NCBI RefSeq assembly: GCF_019857205.1 | Contig: NZ_JAHWXO010000002.1 | Span: 124,001 to 188,000 of the forward strand | Direction: 5' to 3' | DNA: 64,000 bases | Origin: Qipengyuania pacifica | GTDB lineage: Bacteria > Pseudomonadota > Alphaproteobacteria > Sphingomonadales > Sphingomonadaceae | The notes under the pieces: generated by a model | What the model saw: the letters and a program-made list of their open reading frames with translations, nothing else | Databases searched by the model: none | Told to the model about the DNA's origin: nothing | In this document: positions 29,809-41,960 of the stretch, piece by piece | How the letters are laid out: every line of letters starts with the position of its first letter | Numbering within the stretch: the stretch's first letter is position 1 | Program-made: the position numbers and the translations under genes

Positions 29809-30350
29809 GATGGCGTTCTGAGGGCGTAGATGACGATCGGTTCGTAGATCGAACCGTGGCGGTGCAGAGTGCTTTCGAAGAGCGTATAGGAATCGGCTCT
29901 CCAAGGGCCAAGTCGCAAGCTGGCGTTTCGTTCGAGAAACGGTTCCAGCGGACCTGAAGAGCGATTGACCCGCGCCAGCGTAATGTGCGGATGATACTTG
30001 CGGTGGTCCGGTTCCACGCCGGCCGATACGCATATACGATCGATTTTCTGGCGAAGGCGCTTCAGCTCGGGTGAAATCTCGACGCCAGCCCAAAGGGTGT
30101 GAACCCGGCCCTTGCGCACAAAGACTCCCGTGCCTGAAATCGTCAGGTCGAGGGTCGGTAGCTCGATCGCGTGAAGCTGGCGGGCCAGACCCCCAGCCAG
30201 ATGCGTATCGACCTCTCCGATATAGCGTAGCGTGAGATGAAGCTGGTCATCATCCTGCCAGCGCACATCGTCTACGCCCTCCATCAGATCGATCAGGGCA
30301 TCGCGGATCTCTGGCGGTGGACGAATGCCGACGAAGAGGCGGTGAGACAT
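29805..30350 (-). CDS. thpR: RNA 2',3'-cyclic phosphodiesterase (2H family)
   Basis: This 181-residue enzyme opens 2',3'-cyclic phosphates, as in the LigT/ThpR family. Both catalytic H-x-T/S-x motifs are present: H-L-T-L around residue 42 and H-I-T-L around residue 126, with the typical start R-L-F-V-G-I-R-P-P. Length is normal. It is translationally coupled to the exported protein gene downstream. Confidence 0.9.
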   Translation of the reverse strand: MSHRLFVGIRPPPEIRDALIDLMEGVDDVRWQDDDQLHLTLRYIGEVDTHLAGGLARQLHAIELPTLDLTISGTGVFVRKGRVHTLWAGVEISPELKRLRQKIDRICVSAGVEPDHRKYHPHITLARVNRSSGPLEPFLERNASLRLGPWRADSYTLFESTLHRHGSIYEPIVIYALRTPS

Positions 30351-30400
30351 GCTAGAAAACTGTAACTGGACGGTAAAATCTGGGACCGCTGGGCGATCGG

Positions 30401-31324
30401 TCAGGTTGAATAGGGGTCGTCGTTCTGGCGCGGATTCCCATATCGGCCCTTCATGAAAATCTTGGCCCGGCGCTCGCTGCGAAATTGCAGACCGCGGGCG
30501 AATTTTCCGCCGGCGTGCGTATAGTCCAGTTCCGCCGCGATTGCCTCGTAATCGCGGCTTTCGATGGCCGTGTTAAGCCGCGGGCTTTCGTTTTCCGATA
30601 CATTCCCCAAGCCGACATTGTACACCAGATCGAGCAGGGCATCGAATTCATGCTGATGAAGCGGCAGGTCGCCGACCAGCAGGCGCACGCCTTGTTCGGC
30701 TTTCGCCAGATCGTGTTCCAGGAATTGCAGGACCTGCGCCTCGTCGACGCGATCACCGACCTGCAGATCATCTTCGGGAAGGATCAGGTGACCGACCCCC
30801 ACGGTCGGATATCCGGCCACGTCGCGGTAGACGGTGTATCGCACGCCTTCTTCTTCTATCAACGCCTGCTTGAACGTGCCGCTCGCTTTCATCAGTGCAG
30901 CTGGCTTGCGTACACCTGCGACGTCATCGACCACCCGCTGCATATCCTCGTCGATGCCGAAGGCCTTGCGCGCTTTGGGCGGGCCGGTGAACGCCGTTAG
31001 GCCCAACGCGCCCGCGCCGAGCATCAGGGTGGCGCGTCTGCGCGCGGAAAGTTTGGGTTTGATATGGAAGGCTTGATAGGCTGCGCGGCGTGCGCGGCGA
31101 AGATCGCGCCGATGCCGACGCTGCCGGTTCAGTCGTTCAAAAATCCCTTTCGATTTTCCGTTATTTCCTGAGCGCGATGGCGCGCGAGACCAATCTATAT
31201 CGTCCAGCGGACGGTTGAAGTCGGTCAGGATGGCCTCGAGCCTGGCATTCGTCTGGGTATTACGCCGCGTACTGCTTGATCGTTTATCGCTTCCCTGCGG
31301 GTGTGGAGCGGTGTCCTTGTCCAT
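30401..31324 (-). CDS. T4-type lysozyme domain protein (GH24)
   Basis: The 307-residue protein has a basic, probably cytoplasmic first 100 residues (many Arg), a hydrophobic helix (A-T-L-M-L-G-A-G-A-L-G-L-T-A-F), then a GH24 lysozyme domain from about 150. The catalytic E-x8-D-x5-T arrangement is visible in E-E-E-G-V-R-Y-T-V-Y-R-D-V-A-G-Y-P-T followed by V-G-V-G-H. It should cleave the glycan strands of peptidoglycan. Chromosomal context, with no holin or phage genes nearby, suggests a cellular membrane-anchored muramidase rather than a prophage remnant. Confidence 0.85.
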   Translation of the reverse strand: MDKDTAPHPQGSDKRSSSTRRNTQTNARLEAILTDFNRPLDDIDWSRAPSRSGNNGKSKGIFERLNRQRRHRRDLRRARRAAYQAFHIKPKLSARRRATLMLGAGALGLTAFTGPPKARKAFGIDEDMQRVVDDVAGVRKPAALMKASGTFKQALIEEEGVRYTVYRDVAGYPTVGVGHLILPEDDLQVGDRVDEAQVLQFLEHDLAKAEQGVRLLVGDLPLHQHEFDALLDLVYNVGLGNVSENESPRLNTAIESRDYEAIAAELDYTHAGGKFARGLQFRSERRAKIFMKGRYGNPRQNDDPYST

Positions 31325-31494
31325 AAGGCGGGCACCTTTCGGTTTCTATCTGCTCTGGCACGACATCTCCTGATCCGCCGTGAGGGGCGCGGGAAATGCC
31401 GTGCGCTGTCTGTCTTGTCTTTAGAACGGTTCATGGTGCCCAATCGGTCCACGGTTCGTCGCTGCGCAGCCCCGTCCGGGCCGCGCCGTGCGGA

Positions 31495-32673
31495 TCAGGC
31501 AGCCCGGCGGACCCTGTTTCGACCCGTGCGCTTCGCTTCGTAACACGCAAGGTCGGCGCGCATCAGCGCATCATCGATGCTTTCGCCAAACAGCCAGGGC
31601 GACAGGCCGATCGAGGCGGAGATGCGGATGCCAAGGCGCTCGCTGAACCGGTCTTCCAGCTTGGCGATCATCATCCGCAGATCGTCTGCCCCCTCGGCAA
31701 TGGCCGTATCGCTAACTCCGCGGGCGATGACTAGAAATTCCTCGCCGCCAAGCCTGAATGCAAGGTGCTCACCCTTACTCTCCAGAGCGGCAGCCCAGTC
31801 GCGGATCGTATCCGCGGCGGCTATCAGCACTTCGTCGCCGACGGCATGTCCGAAGGTGTCGTTGATCGCCTTGAAACGGTCGAGGTCGATCGTCAGGAGA
31901 TGGCGCGAATGCGCGCCGCCCTCGGTATGCGTTTCCTCGAACAGCTTGCGGCGGTTGAACAGTCCGGTCAGCGGATCGCGCCAGCTGAGGAATTCGGCAC
32001 TGGACAGCGCAGCGGCAAGGTCTTCGGACAGACGCCGGTTCTCGACCAGCATGCGCGCGGAACTGCGCAGATGCTGTCCCGCGCTCGAACTGTAGAGGCG
32101 GATGCCGACGACGGCCAGGGTCACCACCCCGATCATCGCCGGGTCGCTGTTCGCAGGGTGAAACAGGATCAGCGCGCTCGCCGTCGCCCAGAAACTGACC
32201 AGCATCCCGTCGCGCGCTGCGGGCAAGGCGGCGAGCGTGACGGCGATCAGCGTGATCGTCACAACAACCACGACCCGTATCAGCGCCACGGCCGCGATGG
32301 ATGCCCCGGCCGGTTGCGGCCATAACATCAGCGCCAGCGTGACACCCGTCAACGCCATCGCGCCGAACACGATGCGCTGCATGGTCTTGATCGGCTGACG
32401 CGCCCTGACGCGCACATCCAGTCTCGCCGTCGCATTGCGGGTGAACAGGAACGACGCCAGCCGCAATGCCAGCAACAGTGCCATGGCCGCCGGGTTGGGC
32501 AGCACGGCAACACCCAGCGCCAGCATGCTCAGGCCGATCAGGCTGGAAGGAAGCGAACGCCGCTCGCGATCGAGCATTGCGATAACCGCTTCCCGATCGA
32601 CCTCGTAGGAATCGATCGGGATGCGCGTAAAGGCGCCGGCACTTCTGCCGTCAGTGTCCAGATCGTTTCGCAA
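31495..32673 (-). CDS. Membrane-bound diguanylate cyclase (GGDEF)
   Basis: The 392-residue protein has five to six transmembrane helices (about 40-200) and a C-terminal GGDEF domain with D-P-L-T-G-L-F-N-R-R and F-R-L-G-G-E-E-F, the active signature for making cyclic di-GMP. No RxxD inhibitory site is seen. The only start placing all helices in frame is TTG at 32673, with GGGAA eight bases upstream; a downstream ATG would remove about 30 residues. It stands alone. Confidence 0.88.
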   Translation of the reverse strand: MRNDLDTDGRSAGAFTRIPIDSYEVDREAVIAMLDRERRSLPSSLIGLSMLALGVAVLPNPAAMALLLALRLASFLFTRNATARLDVRVRARQPIKTMQRIVFGAMALTGVTLALMLWPQPAGASIAAVALIRVVVVVTITLIAVTLAALPAARDGMLVSFWATASALILFHPANSDPAMIGVVTLAVVGIRLYSSSAGQHLRSSARMLVENRRLSEDLAAALSSAEFLSWRDPLTGLFNRRKLFEETHTEGGAHSRHLLTIDLDRFKAINDTFGHAVGDEVLIAAADTIRDWAAALESKGEHLAFRLGGEEFLVIARGVSDTAIAEGADDLRMMIAKLEDRFSERLGIRISASIGLSPWLFGESIDDALMRADLACYEAKRTGRNRVRRAA

Positions 32674-32765
32674 TGGTTGTTTCCCTACACCCTCTCACGC
32701 CGGGTCTTGGGAAAATACCGTTCAATCGTTAACGTTCCTGCTCGCAAAATTCACTTTATCCCGGA

Positions 32766-34814
32766 TCACCAGATGCGCGCGCGATCTTCCGGCGCGATAT
32801 ACATCTCGTCATCCGGCGTGATATTGAACGCTTCGTACCAGGCGTCCACGTTACGCAGCGGAGCGATGGTCCGATAGCGTGACGGGCTGTGCGGGTCGGT
32901 CGCGACCTGGTTGCGCAGCGAATCCTCGCGCGCCTTGGCCCGCCACACCTGCGCATAGGCGAGGAAGAAGCGCTGATCGCCGGTCAGTCCGTCGATCACG
33001 GGTGCTTCCTGGCCGTTCAAAGCTTTCTTGTAGGCATCGTAGGCCACCAGCACGCCGGCAAGGTCGGCGATGTTTTCGCCCATCGTCAGGTCGGGATTGA
33101 TGAAACTGCCGGGGACCACTTCGAACTTGGCGTATTGGTCGCCGAACTTCTTGGCTTCCGCTTCGAACCGCTTGGCATCGCCCGCGGTCCACCAGTCCTT
33201 GATCGCCCCGCTGGCGTCGATCTTGCGGCCCTGATCGTCGAAACCGTGGCTGATTTCGTGGCCGATCACCACCCCGATCGCACCGTAATTGACGGCCGGG
33301 TCGGCATAGGCATCGAAGAACGGCGGCTGCAGGATGCCTGCGGGGAAGACCATCTTGTTTTCCAGCCCGCCATTATAGGCGTTCACGGTCTGCGGGTTCA
33401 TGCCCCACTTCTTGCGATCGACCGGTTTGCCAAGATCGCTCATCGCGTAATCGGCATTGAACTTCGTCGCGGCGACCATGTTGCCATACAGATCGTCCGG
33501 CGACATCGGCAGCTGCGAATAGTCGCGGAATTTCTCCGGATAGCCGACCATCACGTCCATCCGCTCCAGCTTGTCCAGCGCGGCCTGCTTGGTGCCGGGG
33601 CTCATCCATTCGTTGCCGCGAATGCGATCGCCCATGGCCAGCTTCAGATTGGCGACCAGTTCGTCCATGCGCGTCTTGGCGATTTTGGGGAAATATTCGG
33701 CGACGTAAGCCTTGCCCACCTGCTCGCCCAGCGAACCGTCGATGGTGTCCACCGCGCGCTTCCAGCGGGCACGCTGTTCGCTCGTCCCGTTCAGCGCGCT
33801 CGTGAACTGGAACCGGCTGTCGACCATTTTCTTGTCGAGGAACGGCGATGCCTGATCGGCGATATGCGCTTTTTCCCACAGCTTGAGCGTGTCCAGATCG
33901 GTACTGGCATACAGCGCCGCGATTGCTTTCACCGCCGTGTTATCGGTTACGATGATGCGGTCCTGCGGCGGGATGTTGTTGCCCTGGAAGAATGCATTCC
34001 AGTCCACCCCGGGCGCGTAACTGGCCAGCTGCGTTCCCGACATGGGATTGTTGATCTTCTCGATCTGGCGCTTCTGTTCCGCATCCCAGTTGAGCTCGGC
34101 AACATAGGTTTCAAATGTCATCACGCGGCTCGCCGCCTCGCGCGGGTCGGGCTGGCCGATATTGCGGAACGTGCGTTCGAGGTAATCGAGATAGGCCCCG
34201 CGCTGCGGCGCGAACTTCTCGTCGAAATAATACTCTTTCTCGGGCAGGCCGAGCCCGCCGGACGACAGCCACAGCGTGTTCATGGTCGGATCGTCGGGAT
34301 CGGCATAGGGACCCGCTCCGAACAGCGAACCGCCGAACTTGCCATAGGTCGAGCCCATGTAACGGGCGAATTCTGCCTTGTTCGAAATCGCATCAACCTG
34401 CGCCAGCTCGCGCTTCAGCGGGGCGATGCCTGCCTTTTCGATCGCCTTTTCATCCATGAAACTGGTGTAGAGAGCGCCATATTGCGAACCTGCCGGCGCG
34501 TCCGTGACGAGGCCATTCACTTCTTCGGTTACATCTTCGCGCAGATTGTAGAACGATCCTACAGAGGGGCGGTCAGCGGGGATTTCAGTCCGGTCCATCC
34601 ACGCGCCGGACGCATAGCGTTCGAAATCGTCGCCGGGGTCGGCGGTCAGATCGCGCGCTGTCAGATCGATGCCGTAATCGCCGATCTTGGCCTGGCCGGT
34701 CACGACGATGGTGTTCTCGTCGGACGCGGTTTCGTCGGCAAAGGCAGGAGCGGCGAGGGCAAGGCCGATCGCCAGTGCCGAGGCTGCGGACAGAGTTTGG
34801 AGTTTGCGATACAT
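32766..34814 (-). CDS. pepO: M13 family metalloendopeptidase (neprilysin/PepO-like)
   Basis: The 682-residue zinc endopeptidase has a signal peptide (ending A-P-A-F-A-D), the active site V-I-G-H-E-I-S-H-G-F-D-D-Q-G, the third ligand motif E-N-I-A-D-L-A-G, and the substrate-binding N-A-Y-N/Y segment. The C-terminus ends in R-I-W, near the aromatic end typical of M13. It acts in the periplasm on peptides. ATG 34814 adjoins the signal; longer readings are not needed. Confidence 0.93.
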   Translation of the reverse strand: MYRKLQTLSAASALAIGLALAAPAFADETASDENTIVVTGQAKIGDYGIDLTARDLTADPGDDFERYASGAWMDRTEIPADRPSVGSFYNLREDVTEEVNGLVTDAPAGSQYGALYTSFMDEKAIEKAGIAPLKRELAQVDAISNKAEFARYMGSTYGKFGGSLFGAGPYADPDDPTMNTLWLSSGGLGLPEKEYYFDEKFAPQRGAYLDYLERTFRNIGQPDPREAASRVMTFETYVAELNWDAEQKRQIEKINNPMSGTQLASYAPGVDWNAFFQGNNIPPQDRIIVTDNTAVKAIAALYASTDLDTLKLWEKAHIADQASPFLDKKMVDSRFQFTSALNGTSEQRARWKRAVDTIDGSLGEQVGKAYVAEYFPKIAKTRMDELVANLKLAMGDRIRGNEWMSPGTKQAALDKLERMDVMVGYPEKFRDYSQLPMSPDDLYGNMVAATKFNADYAMSDLGKPVDRKKWGMNPQTVNAYNGGLENKMVFPAGILQPPFFDAYADPAVNYGAIGVVIGHEISHGFDDQGRKIDASGAIKDWWTAGDAKRFEAEAKKFGDQYAKFEVVPGSFINPDLTMGENIADLAGVLVAYDAYKKALNGQEAPVIDGLTGDQRFFLAYAQVWRAKAREDSLRNQVATDPHSPSRYRTIAPLRNVDAWYEAFNITPDDEMYIAPEDRARIW

Positions 34815-34972
34815 GGCTTTGAGTCCCCGTTGATCGAATACGCCTTTATATAGGATCGGTGGCTTTACCGGCATCGGGCTAATCGGCAAGCGGCCGACGC
34901 GCATCGGCGAAAGACACGCCCGTGCCCTCGCGATCCGGTCGCCTCGGCAAAGGGCACGTCTCGGCACAGGTG

Positions 34973-35001
34973 AAGGCCGCGGAACACTGTCCCGCGGCCT
35001 T
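34973..35001 (-). terminator. Terminator-like hairpin after the autotransporter gene
   Basis: AAGGCCGCGG (34973-34982) pairs perfectly with CCGCGGCCTT (34992-35001) across nine bases, 37 bases beyond the adhesin stop. The U-tract on the minus strand is weak. Confidence 0.6.
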
Positions 35002-35037
35002 CTTGGTTGACGGGCAGAGCCCGTCTGGGAGAACAGT

Positions 35038-37740
35038 TTAGAAGGAGAAACCGGCTCCCGCAGCCACACCGCCCTTGCCATTGGCACCCATGGTGCCGCT
35101 GACTTTCAGGACGGCCTTGCCGTCGGCGAAGGCAGACGACAGGCCGAAGCCGAACGATGCCTCGCCGCGATAGTAGCCGACACCGCCGCCGACCATCATC
35201 CTGCCGGGCTCCAGGGCCTGCGGGATCGACGCCATCGCCATGGCCGAAGCCGTACCGGAGAAAGCATCGTCGCGCAGTTCAGCCAGATCGAAGCCGATCT
35301 GTGCCACTCGCATGTCGGTGTAGTTCATGGAGTCCGTCAGGACGCCGGTAAGTCCGGCCTCCATCTGACGCAGATTGACCGCATCGGTTGCCGCAGTCGC
35401 ATCGGCGACATTATGCAGCGCAACCGGGGCAGACGCATCCCTGCCGATCAGCGTGACATCGTTGGTGATGGTCCCGCCGTTGCTGGCCGTCGGATTGTCG
35501 GGGTTCGAGTACTGAACCGCCACGATCGTGCTGCCTGCCAGATTGTTGTTGATGGTCTGGATATCGTCCGTGTTCTGCTGAACGTTCTGGTTCGTGGCAA
35601 AGAGCTGCGAACCGTTCACGGCATCGGTCGACGTTGCGGACAGCGTCCCCGCAGCGACATTGGTGACCTGCACCGGACCGTCGTCGGCACCGAAGAAGGC
35701 AACCGTATTCGTCGGCGTGCTGCTGCGGGTCGATGCATCGGCCGTCGCCACATAGCCGACCGGAACATTGGCAAGGTCCGCCTGGATCTGGTCGATATCC
35801 GTTTCATTGACGGTCACTCGCGTATCGAGAGTGACGATATCGCCCTCGTTCACCGTGACCCGGTCGTCGAGATTGTCGATATCCCCTTCATTGACGGTAA
35901 CGCGTGTGTCCAGATTGGCGATGTCACCCTCGTTGACGGTAACCCGGCCATCGAGATTGGCAATGTCGCCCTCGTTGACGGTAACCCGGCCATCGAGATT
36001 GGCGATGTCGCCTTCGTTGACCGTGACACGGCCATCGAGATTGGCAATATCGCCTTCGTTGACAGTCACGCGGCCGTCGAGGTTGGCAATGTCGCCTTCG
36101 TTCACGGTCACACGACCGTCCAGATTGGCGATATCCCCTTCATTCACGGTCACACGGGTATCGAGATTGGCGATGTCGCCCTCGTTCACCGTTACGCGAT
36201 CGTCGAGATTGACGATGTCCGTTTCGTTCTGCGTGATGCGATCGTCGAAACCGTCCACCGTCACCTGGATCTGGCCCACACTCGTCTGCAGGCTGTTGAT
36301 GTCGGTGCGGTTCTGGGCAATGTCGGTTTCATTCTGCGTCACCCTCCCGTCCAGTGCATCGACGGCCTGATTGGTGGCGAACAATTGCGAACCGTTCACC
36401 GCTTCGGTCGACGTTGCGCTCAATTCGCCGTCTGCGACATTGGCGATCGTAGTGCCGCCAGCGCCGCCCAGAGTGATCGACGTCTGCGTTGCATCGTCAT
36501 AAGCGACCGACGTATCCTGCAATGCAGCGATATCGGTTTCGTTTGTGGTTACCCGGGTGTCGATCGTGTCGATATCGGCAGCGTTCACCGCAACATTTTG
36601 ATTGGTGGCGAACAATTGCGATCCGTTCACCGCCTCGGTGGACGTCCCGCTCAACTCGCCCCCGGCCACGTTGGAAATGGTCGTTCCGCCAGCGCCGCCC
36701 AAGGCAATCGCAGTCTGGGTGGCGTCGGTGTACATCACGGACGTATCCTGCAGGGCAGCAATGTCGCCCTCGTTTGCAGTTACGCGCGTGTCGATGGCAT
36801 CGATATCATCGGCATTTGCCGTGACGTTCTGGTTCGTTGCGAAAAGCTGCGACCCGTTTACGGCATCGGTGGATGTCGCATCCAATGTGCCGGCAGCCAA
36901 GCCGGTTATGGTGGTTCCTCCGACCCCATCGAGTGTAATCGTTGTATGGGCAGCGCTATCGTATGTGACCGTGTCGCCCACTGCGGCGGCGATCGATGCA
37001 TTGACCTGACCTACGGTGGCAGCATCGGTGTCGGCCGTACCGTCCAGAACGTTCGTGATCTGCCGTTCCGCACCCAAGGCGCCGACGGAAACGCTGTTGA
37101 TGCGATCCGCCAGCGACCCTGTACCCAAGGCAACCGAGTTGATGGCACTCGCGGTCGAGCCGGTACCAAGAGCCATGCCATTGACGGCAGTCACTTCGGC
37201 GTCGGTCCCCAGCGCAATCGCGCCGGTCGCCGTCAGGCCAGTGGTGGCACCGTTGCCGAATGCTATCGAATCCGCTGTTCCCGCACTGGCAACCTCACCT
37301 TCGCCAAGGCCGGTGATCTGGTTGCCGCCGATGCCGATACCGGCGGGATTGTTGAGGGTAAGGCCATCGACCGTGACATTGCATTCTCCCGGACCGACGA
37401 TCGTGTTGTTGCTGTTCAGCACATCGACGCTGATCGGGTTGCCGGCAACGGCGTTGCCGACGATGTCACCGACGTTGATGTTGAGGGGACTTGGCAGACC
37501 CGGCAGCAGCAAAGTGCTAAGTGGACCTAACAATCCATTCAAGTTCGTTTGTAATGGCGTGACGATACCGGTGTTCACCTCTCCCAACAGCGCGGTCAGG
37601 TCGGACTGGTTCAGGCTGAGGCCCGTACAAACATCCACCACAGGGTCTGTCTGCGCGTAAACCGGTGTTTGCGGGAGTGCGAAAGATAAGGCGGCTAAGG
37701 AAGTTGCAGTCGCCATGTTAACGATTTTGCTTCTAACCAT
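35038..37740 (-). CDS. Trimeric autotransporter adhesin (YadA-like)
   Basis: The 900-residue surface protein has a signal peptide ending V-Y-A-Q and a head-like region with A-x-G-x repeats (I-A-L-G-T-D-A, M-A-L-G-T-G-S, V-A-L-G-T-G-S). Three stalk/neck repeats carry A-V-N-G-S-Q-L-F-A-T-N-Q. A coiled-coil stalk of ten 14-residue L-D-x-R-V-T-V-N-E-G-D-I units follows, then a final N-G-S-Q-L-F neck and a C-terminal YadA anchor ending G-A-G-F-S-F. Three chains would form one 12-strand barrel, secreting their own passengers. GGGAGAA precedes the ATG. Probable role: adhesion or autoaggregation. Confidence 0.93.
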   Translation of the reverse strand: MVRSKIVNMATATSLAALSFALPQTPVYAQTDPVVDVCTGLSLNQSDLTALLGEVNTGIVTPLQTNLNGLLGPLSTLLLPGLPSPLNINVGDIVGNAVAGNPISVDVLNSNNTIVGPGECNVTVDGLTLNNPAGIGIGGNQITGLGEGEVASAGTADSIAFGNGATTGLTATGAIALGTDAEVTAVNGMALGTGSTASAINSVALGTGSLADRINSVSVGALGAERQITNVLDGTADTDAATVGQVNASIAAAVGDTVTYDSAAHTTITLDGVGGTTITGLAAGTLDATSTDAVNGSQLFATNQNVTANADDIDAIDTRVTANEGDIAALQDTSVMYTDATQTAIALGGAGGTTISNVAGGELSGTSTEAVNGSQLFATNQNVAVNAADIDTIDTRVTTNETDIAALQDTSVAYDDATQTSITLGGAGGTTIANVADGELSATSTEAVNGSQLFATNQAVDALDGRVTQNETDIAQNRTDINSLQTSVGQIQVTVDGFDDRITQNETDIVNLDDRVTVNEGDIANLDTRVTVNEGDIANLDGRVTVNEGDIANLDGRVTVNEGDIANLDGRVTVNEGDIANLDGRVTVNEGDIANLDGRVTVNEGDIANLDTRVTVNEGDIDNLDDRVTVNEGDIVTLDTRVTVNETDIDQIQADLANVPVGYVATADASTRSSTPTNTVAFFGADDGPVQVTNVAAGTLSATSTDAVNGSQLFATNQNVQQNTDDIQTINNNLAGSTIVAVQYSNPDNPTASNGGTITNDVTLIGRDASAPVALHNVADATAATDAVNLRQMEAGLTGVLTDSMNYTDMRVAQIGFDLAELRDDAFSGTASAMAMASIPQALEPGRMMVGGGVGYYRGEASFGFGLSSAFADGKAVLKVSGTMGANGKGGVAAGAGFSF
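35795..36215 (-). repeat. Ten tandem 42-bp repeats encoding the adhesin stalk
   Basis: Ten units of 14 residues (L-D-[GTD]-R-V-T-V-N-E-G-D-I-x-x) lie head to tail. Five adjacent L-D-G-R copies are nearly identical in DNA, while outer copies vary. The period equals four heptad-like turns of a coiled coil. Confidence 0.9.
36350..36990 (-). repeat. Three larger stalk repeats of about 75 residues
   Basis: The unit runs from T-I-x-L-x-G-x-G-G-T-T-I through S-T-x-A-V-N-G-S-Q-L-F-A-T-N-Q to a short coiled-coil spacer with D-T-S-V, three times in a row within the adhesin gene. It is the common neck/stalk module of YadA-like proteins. Confidence 0.8.
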
Positions 37741-38097
37741 TGATGTTCTCCCATTTAGGAACGGGCGTAAACATCTGTTTGATAATCTTAATTTGGTCTT
37801 CGAACGGAATCGCCGATACCCTAGGAAGTATCCTTACCAATCCCTTATCGAACTCGGTCGCAGATCGGGTTAACCGATTGGTTATCTTTATGATTACCAG
37901 TTAATGAACTTTTTGCTCGATGCGCCGGACTAGGGGCTAATACGGGGGTCTCTATCGGCCTCCGCGCCAAATCTTTGTCGCGGCACTGGTTTTTCGGGTC
38001 GAAGGGGCCCACTGGCGTTTTCGATCGTTCGTTCCCATGTGGCAGGCAAACGTGGAAAGGTTGCGATAACGCGTCCTCACGGATACCACGTAATTTC
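37741..38097. other. Divergent intergenic region between adhesin and uvrA
   Basis: No gene or RNA is recognised here. The part nearest the adhesin is AT-richer and should hold its promoter; it contains a GGTTAACC palindrome near 37868. The uvrA-proximal side ends at a LexA-type box. Confidence 0.5.
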
Positions 38098-38112
38098 GAA
38101 CACAACGGGAAC
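38098..38112 (+). promoter_or_regulatory. LexA (SOS) box upstream of uvrA
   Basis: The sequence is GAAC-ACAACGG-GAAC, an exact GAAC-N7-GAAC direct repeat, the established alphaproteobacterial LexA operator. It ends 12 bases before the uvrA ATG, so bound LexA would block transcription start or early elongation. Confidence 0.75.
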
Positions 38113-38124
38113 ACTCTCCTTTTC

Positions 38125-41052
<2,928 letters not shown>

Positions 41053-41079
41053 GGGCCATCGCGCCCCGCCGCTGCCGCG

Positions 41080-41784
41080 TCAGCGCAGCATCCCCAGCTT
41101 GAACCCGGCCAGCACGGCCGAAACCCGGTCGTGCACGCCCAGCTTGGTGAACAGGCGCTTCAGATGCGTGCCCACGGTCGCCTCGCTGATGCCCAGGATC
41201 ATCGCGATTTCCGGGTTGGACTTGCCCGCCGCCACCCAGTTGAGGATTTCCGCCTCGCGCGGGGACAGCCCGTCGATCCCGGCGCCGTGTTCCTCCTCGA
41301 TCCGGTCGATCCGCAGATGGGCGTGCTGCGCCACCGCGCACATCAGCGACCGGTCGACCTTCGCCAGGTCCTCCGCCGCCACATTGTCCACGCCGAAGAA
41401 CCCGCGCGCATGCCGCAGGCCCGATGTCGGGATCGCCAGCCCGTCGGTCAGGCCCATCCGCGTCGCTTCTTCCACGAACAGGCGCCCCACGTCGTTCACC
41501 GTCAGCTGCTTCAGCAATTCGCCCAGAGTGCCCACCTCGTTGCGGGTCGTCGCCGCGGTGGACACGGGGTCGATCAGGTCGAAATCGCGCTCCAGATAGC
41601 GCCGCATCCACTCGGGCGGCATGCCGCGCTCGTACAGGCGGAACTGGTCGGGCTTGGTGACCATGGGAATGACGAAGCAGAACGATCGAAAGCCCCGCGC
41701 GCGATAGAATTCGGCCAGCACATCCAGCACGTCGTCGCGCGTTGCGGCCTCGTCGATCTGATGAAAGATTTCACTGCCGGGCAT
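41080..41784 (-). CDS. LuxR-family regulator with autoinducer-binding-type domain
   Basis: The 234-residue protein has an N-terminal autoinducer-binding-like domain (about 5-160, with conserved W and D positions such as P-P-E-W-M-R-R-Y) and a C-terminal LuxR HTH (L-S-P-R-E-A-E-I-L-N-W-V-A-A-G-K-S-N-x-E-I-A). No luxI-type synthase is nearby, so it may be a solo LuxR. It lies divergently from a receiver-like LuxR gene; the same arrangement is repeated at 46.2-47.7 kb, and the two autoinducer-type proteins are paralogues. Confidence 0.85.
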   Translation of the reverse strand: MPGSEIFHQIDEAATRDDVLDVLAEFYRARGFRSFCFVIPMVTKPDQFRLYERGMPPEWMRRYLERDFDLIDPVSTAATTRNEVGTLGELLKQLTVNDVGRLFVEEATRMGLTDGLAIPTSGLRHARGFFGVDNVAAEDLAKVDRSLMCAVAQHAHLRIDRIEEEHGAGIDGLSPREAEILNWVAAGKSNPEIAMILGISEATVGTHLKRLFTKLGVHDRVSAVLAGFKLGMLR

Positions 41785-41960
41785 TACGCAACCACCTCCT
41801 TGGTGATATTTCGTTTCGCGAACCGACAGTCATGCTGCGCTGCTTACTGCAGCGTTCCTTCAATCCCATGTCCCTCAATCACGTGACTGGCGCGTTCGTT
41901 CCCTGTTCCGCACATGCGGCGCCCCGGAACACACCCCTCCGGCAAGGACCGGACAGCATC

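Noticed and set aside
30401..31324. Phage lysis cassette
   Set aside because: The lysozyme has a long basic cytoplasmic part and a membrane anchor, and no holin, spanin or phage gene is adjacent.
32889..34853. A 654-codon open frame opposite the M13 peptidase
   Set aside because: Antisense shadow of a gene with complete zinc motifs.
35795..36215. CRISPR array
   Set aside because: The 42-bp repeats are contiguous, in frame and coding, with no spacers.
35413..37530. A 705-codon open frame opposite the adhesin
   Set aside because: Its repeats simply mirror the adhesin repeats in reverse; the adhesin strand has signal peptide, head, stalk and anchor in order.
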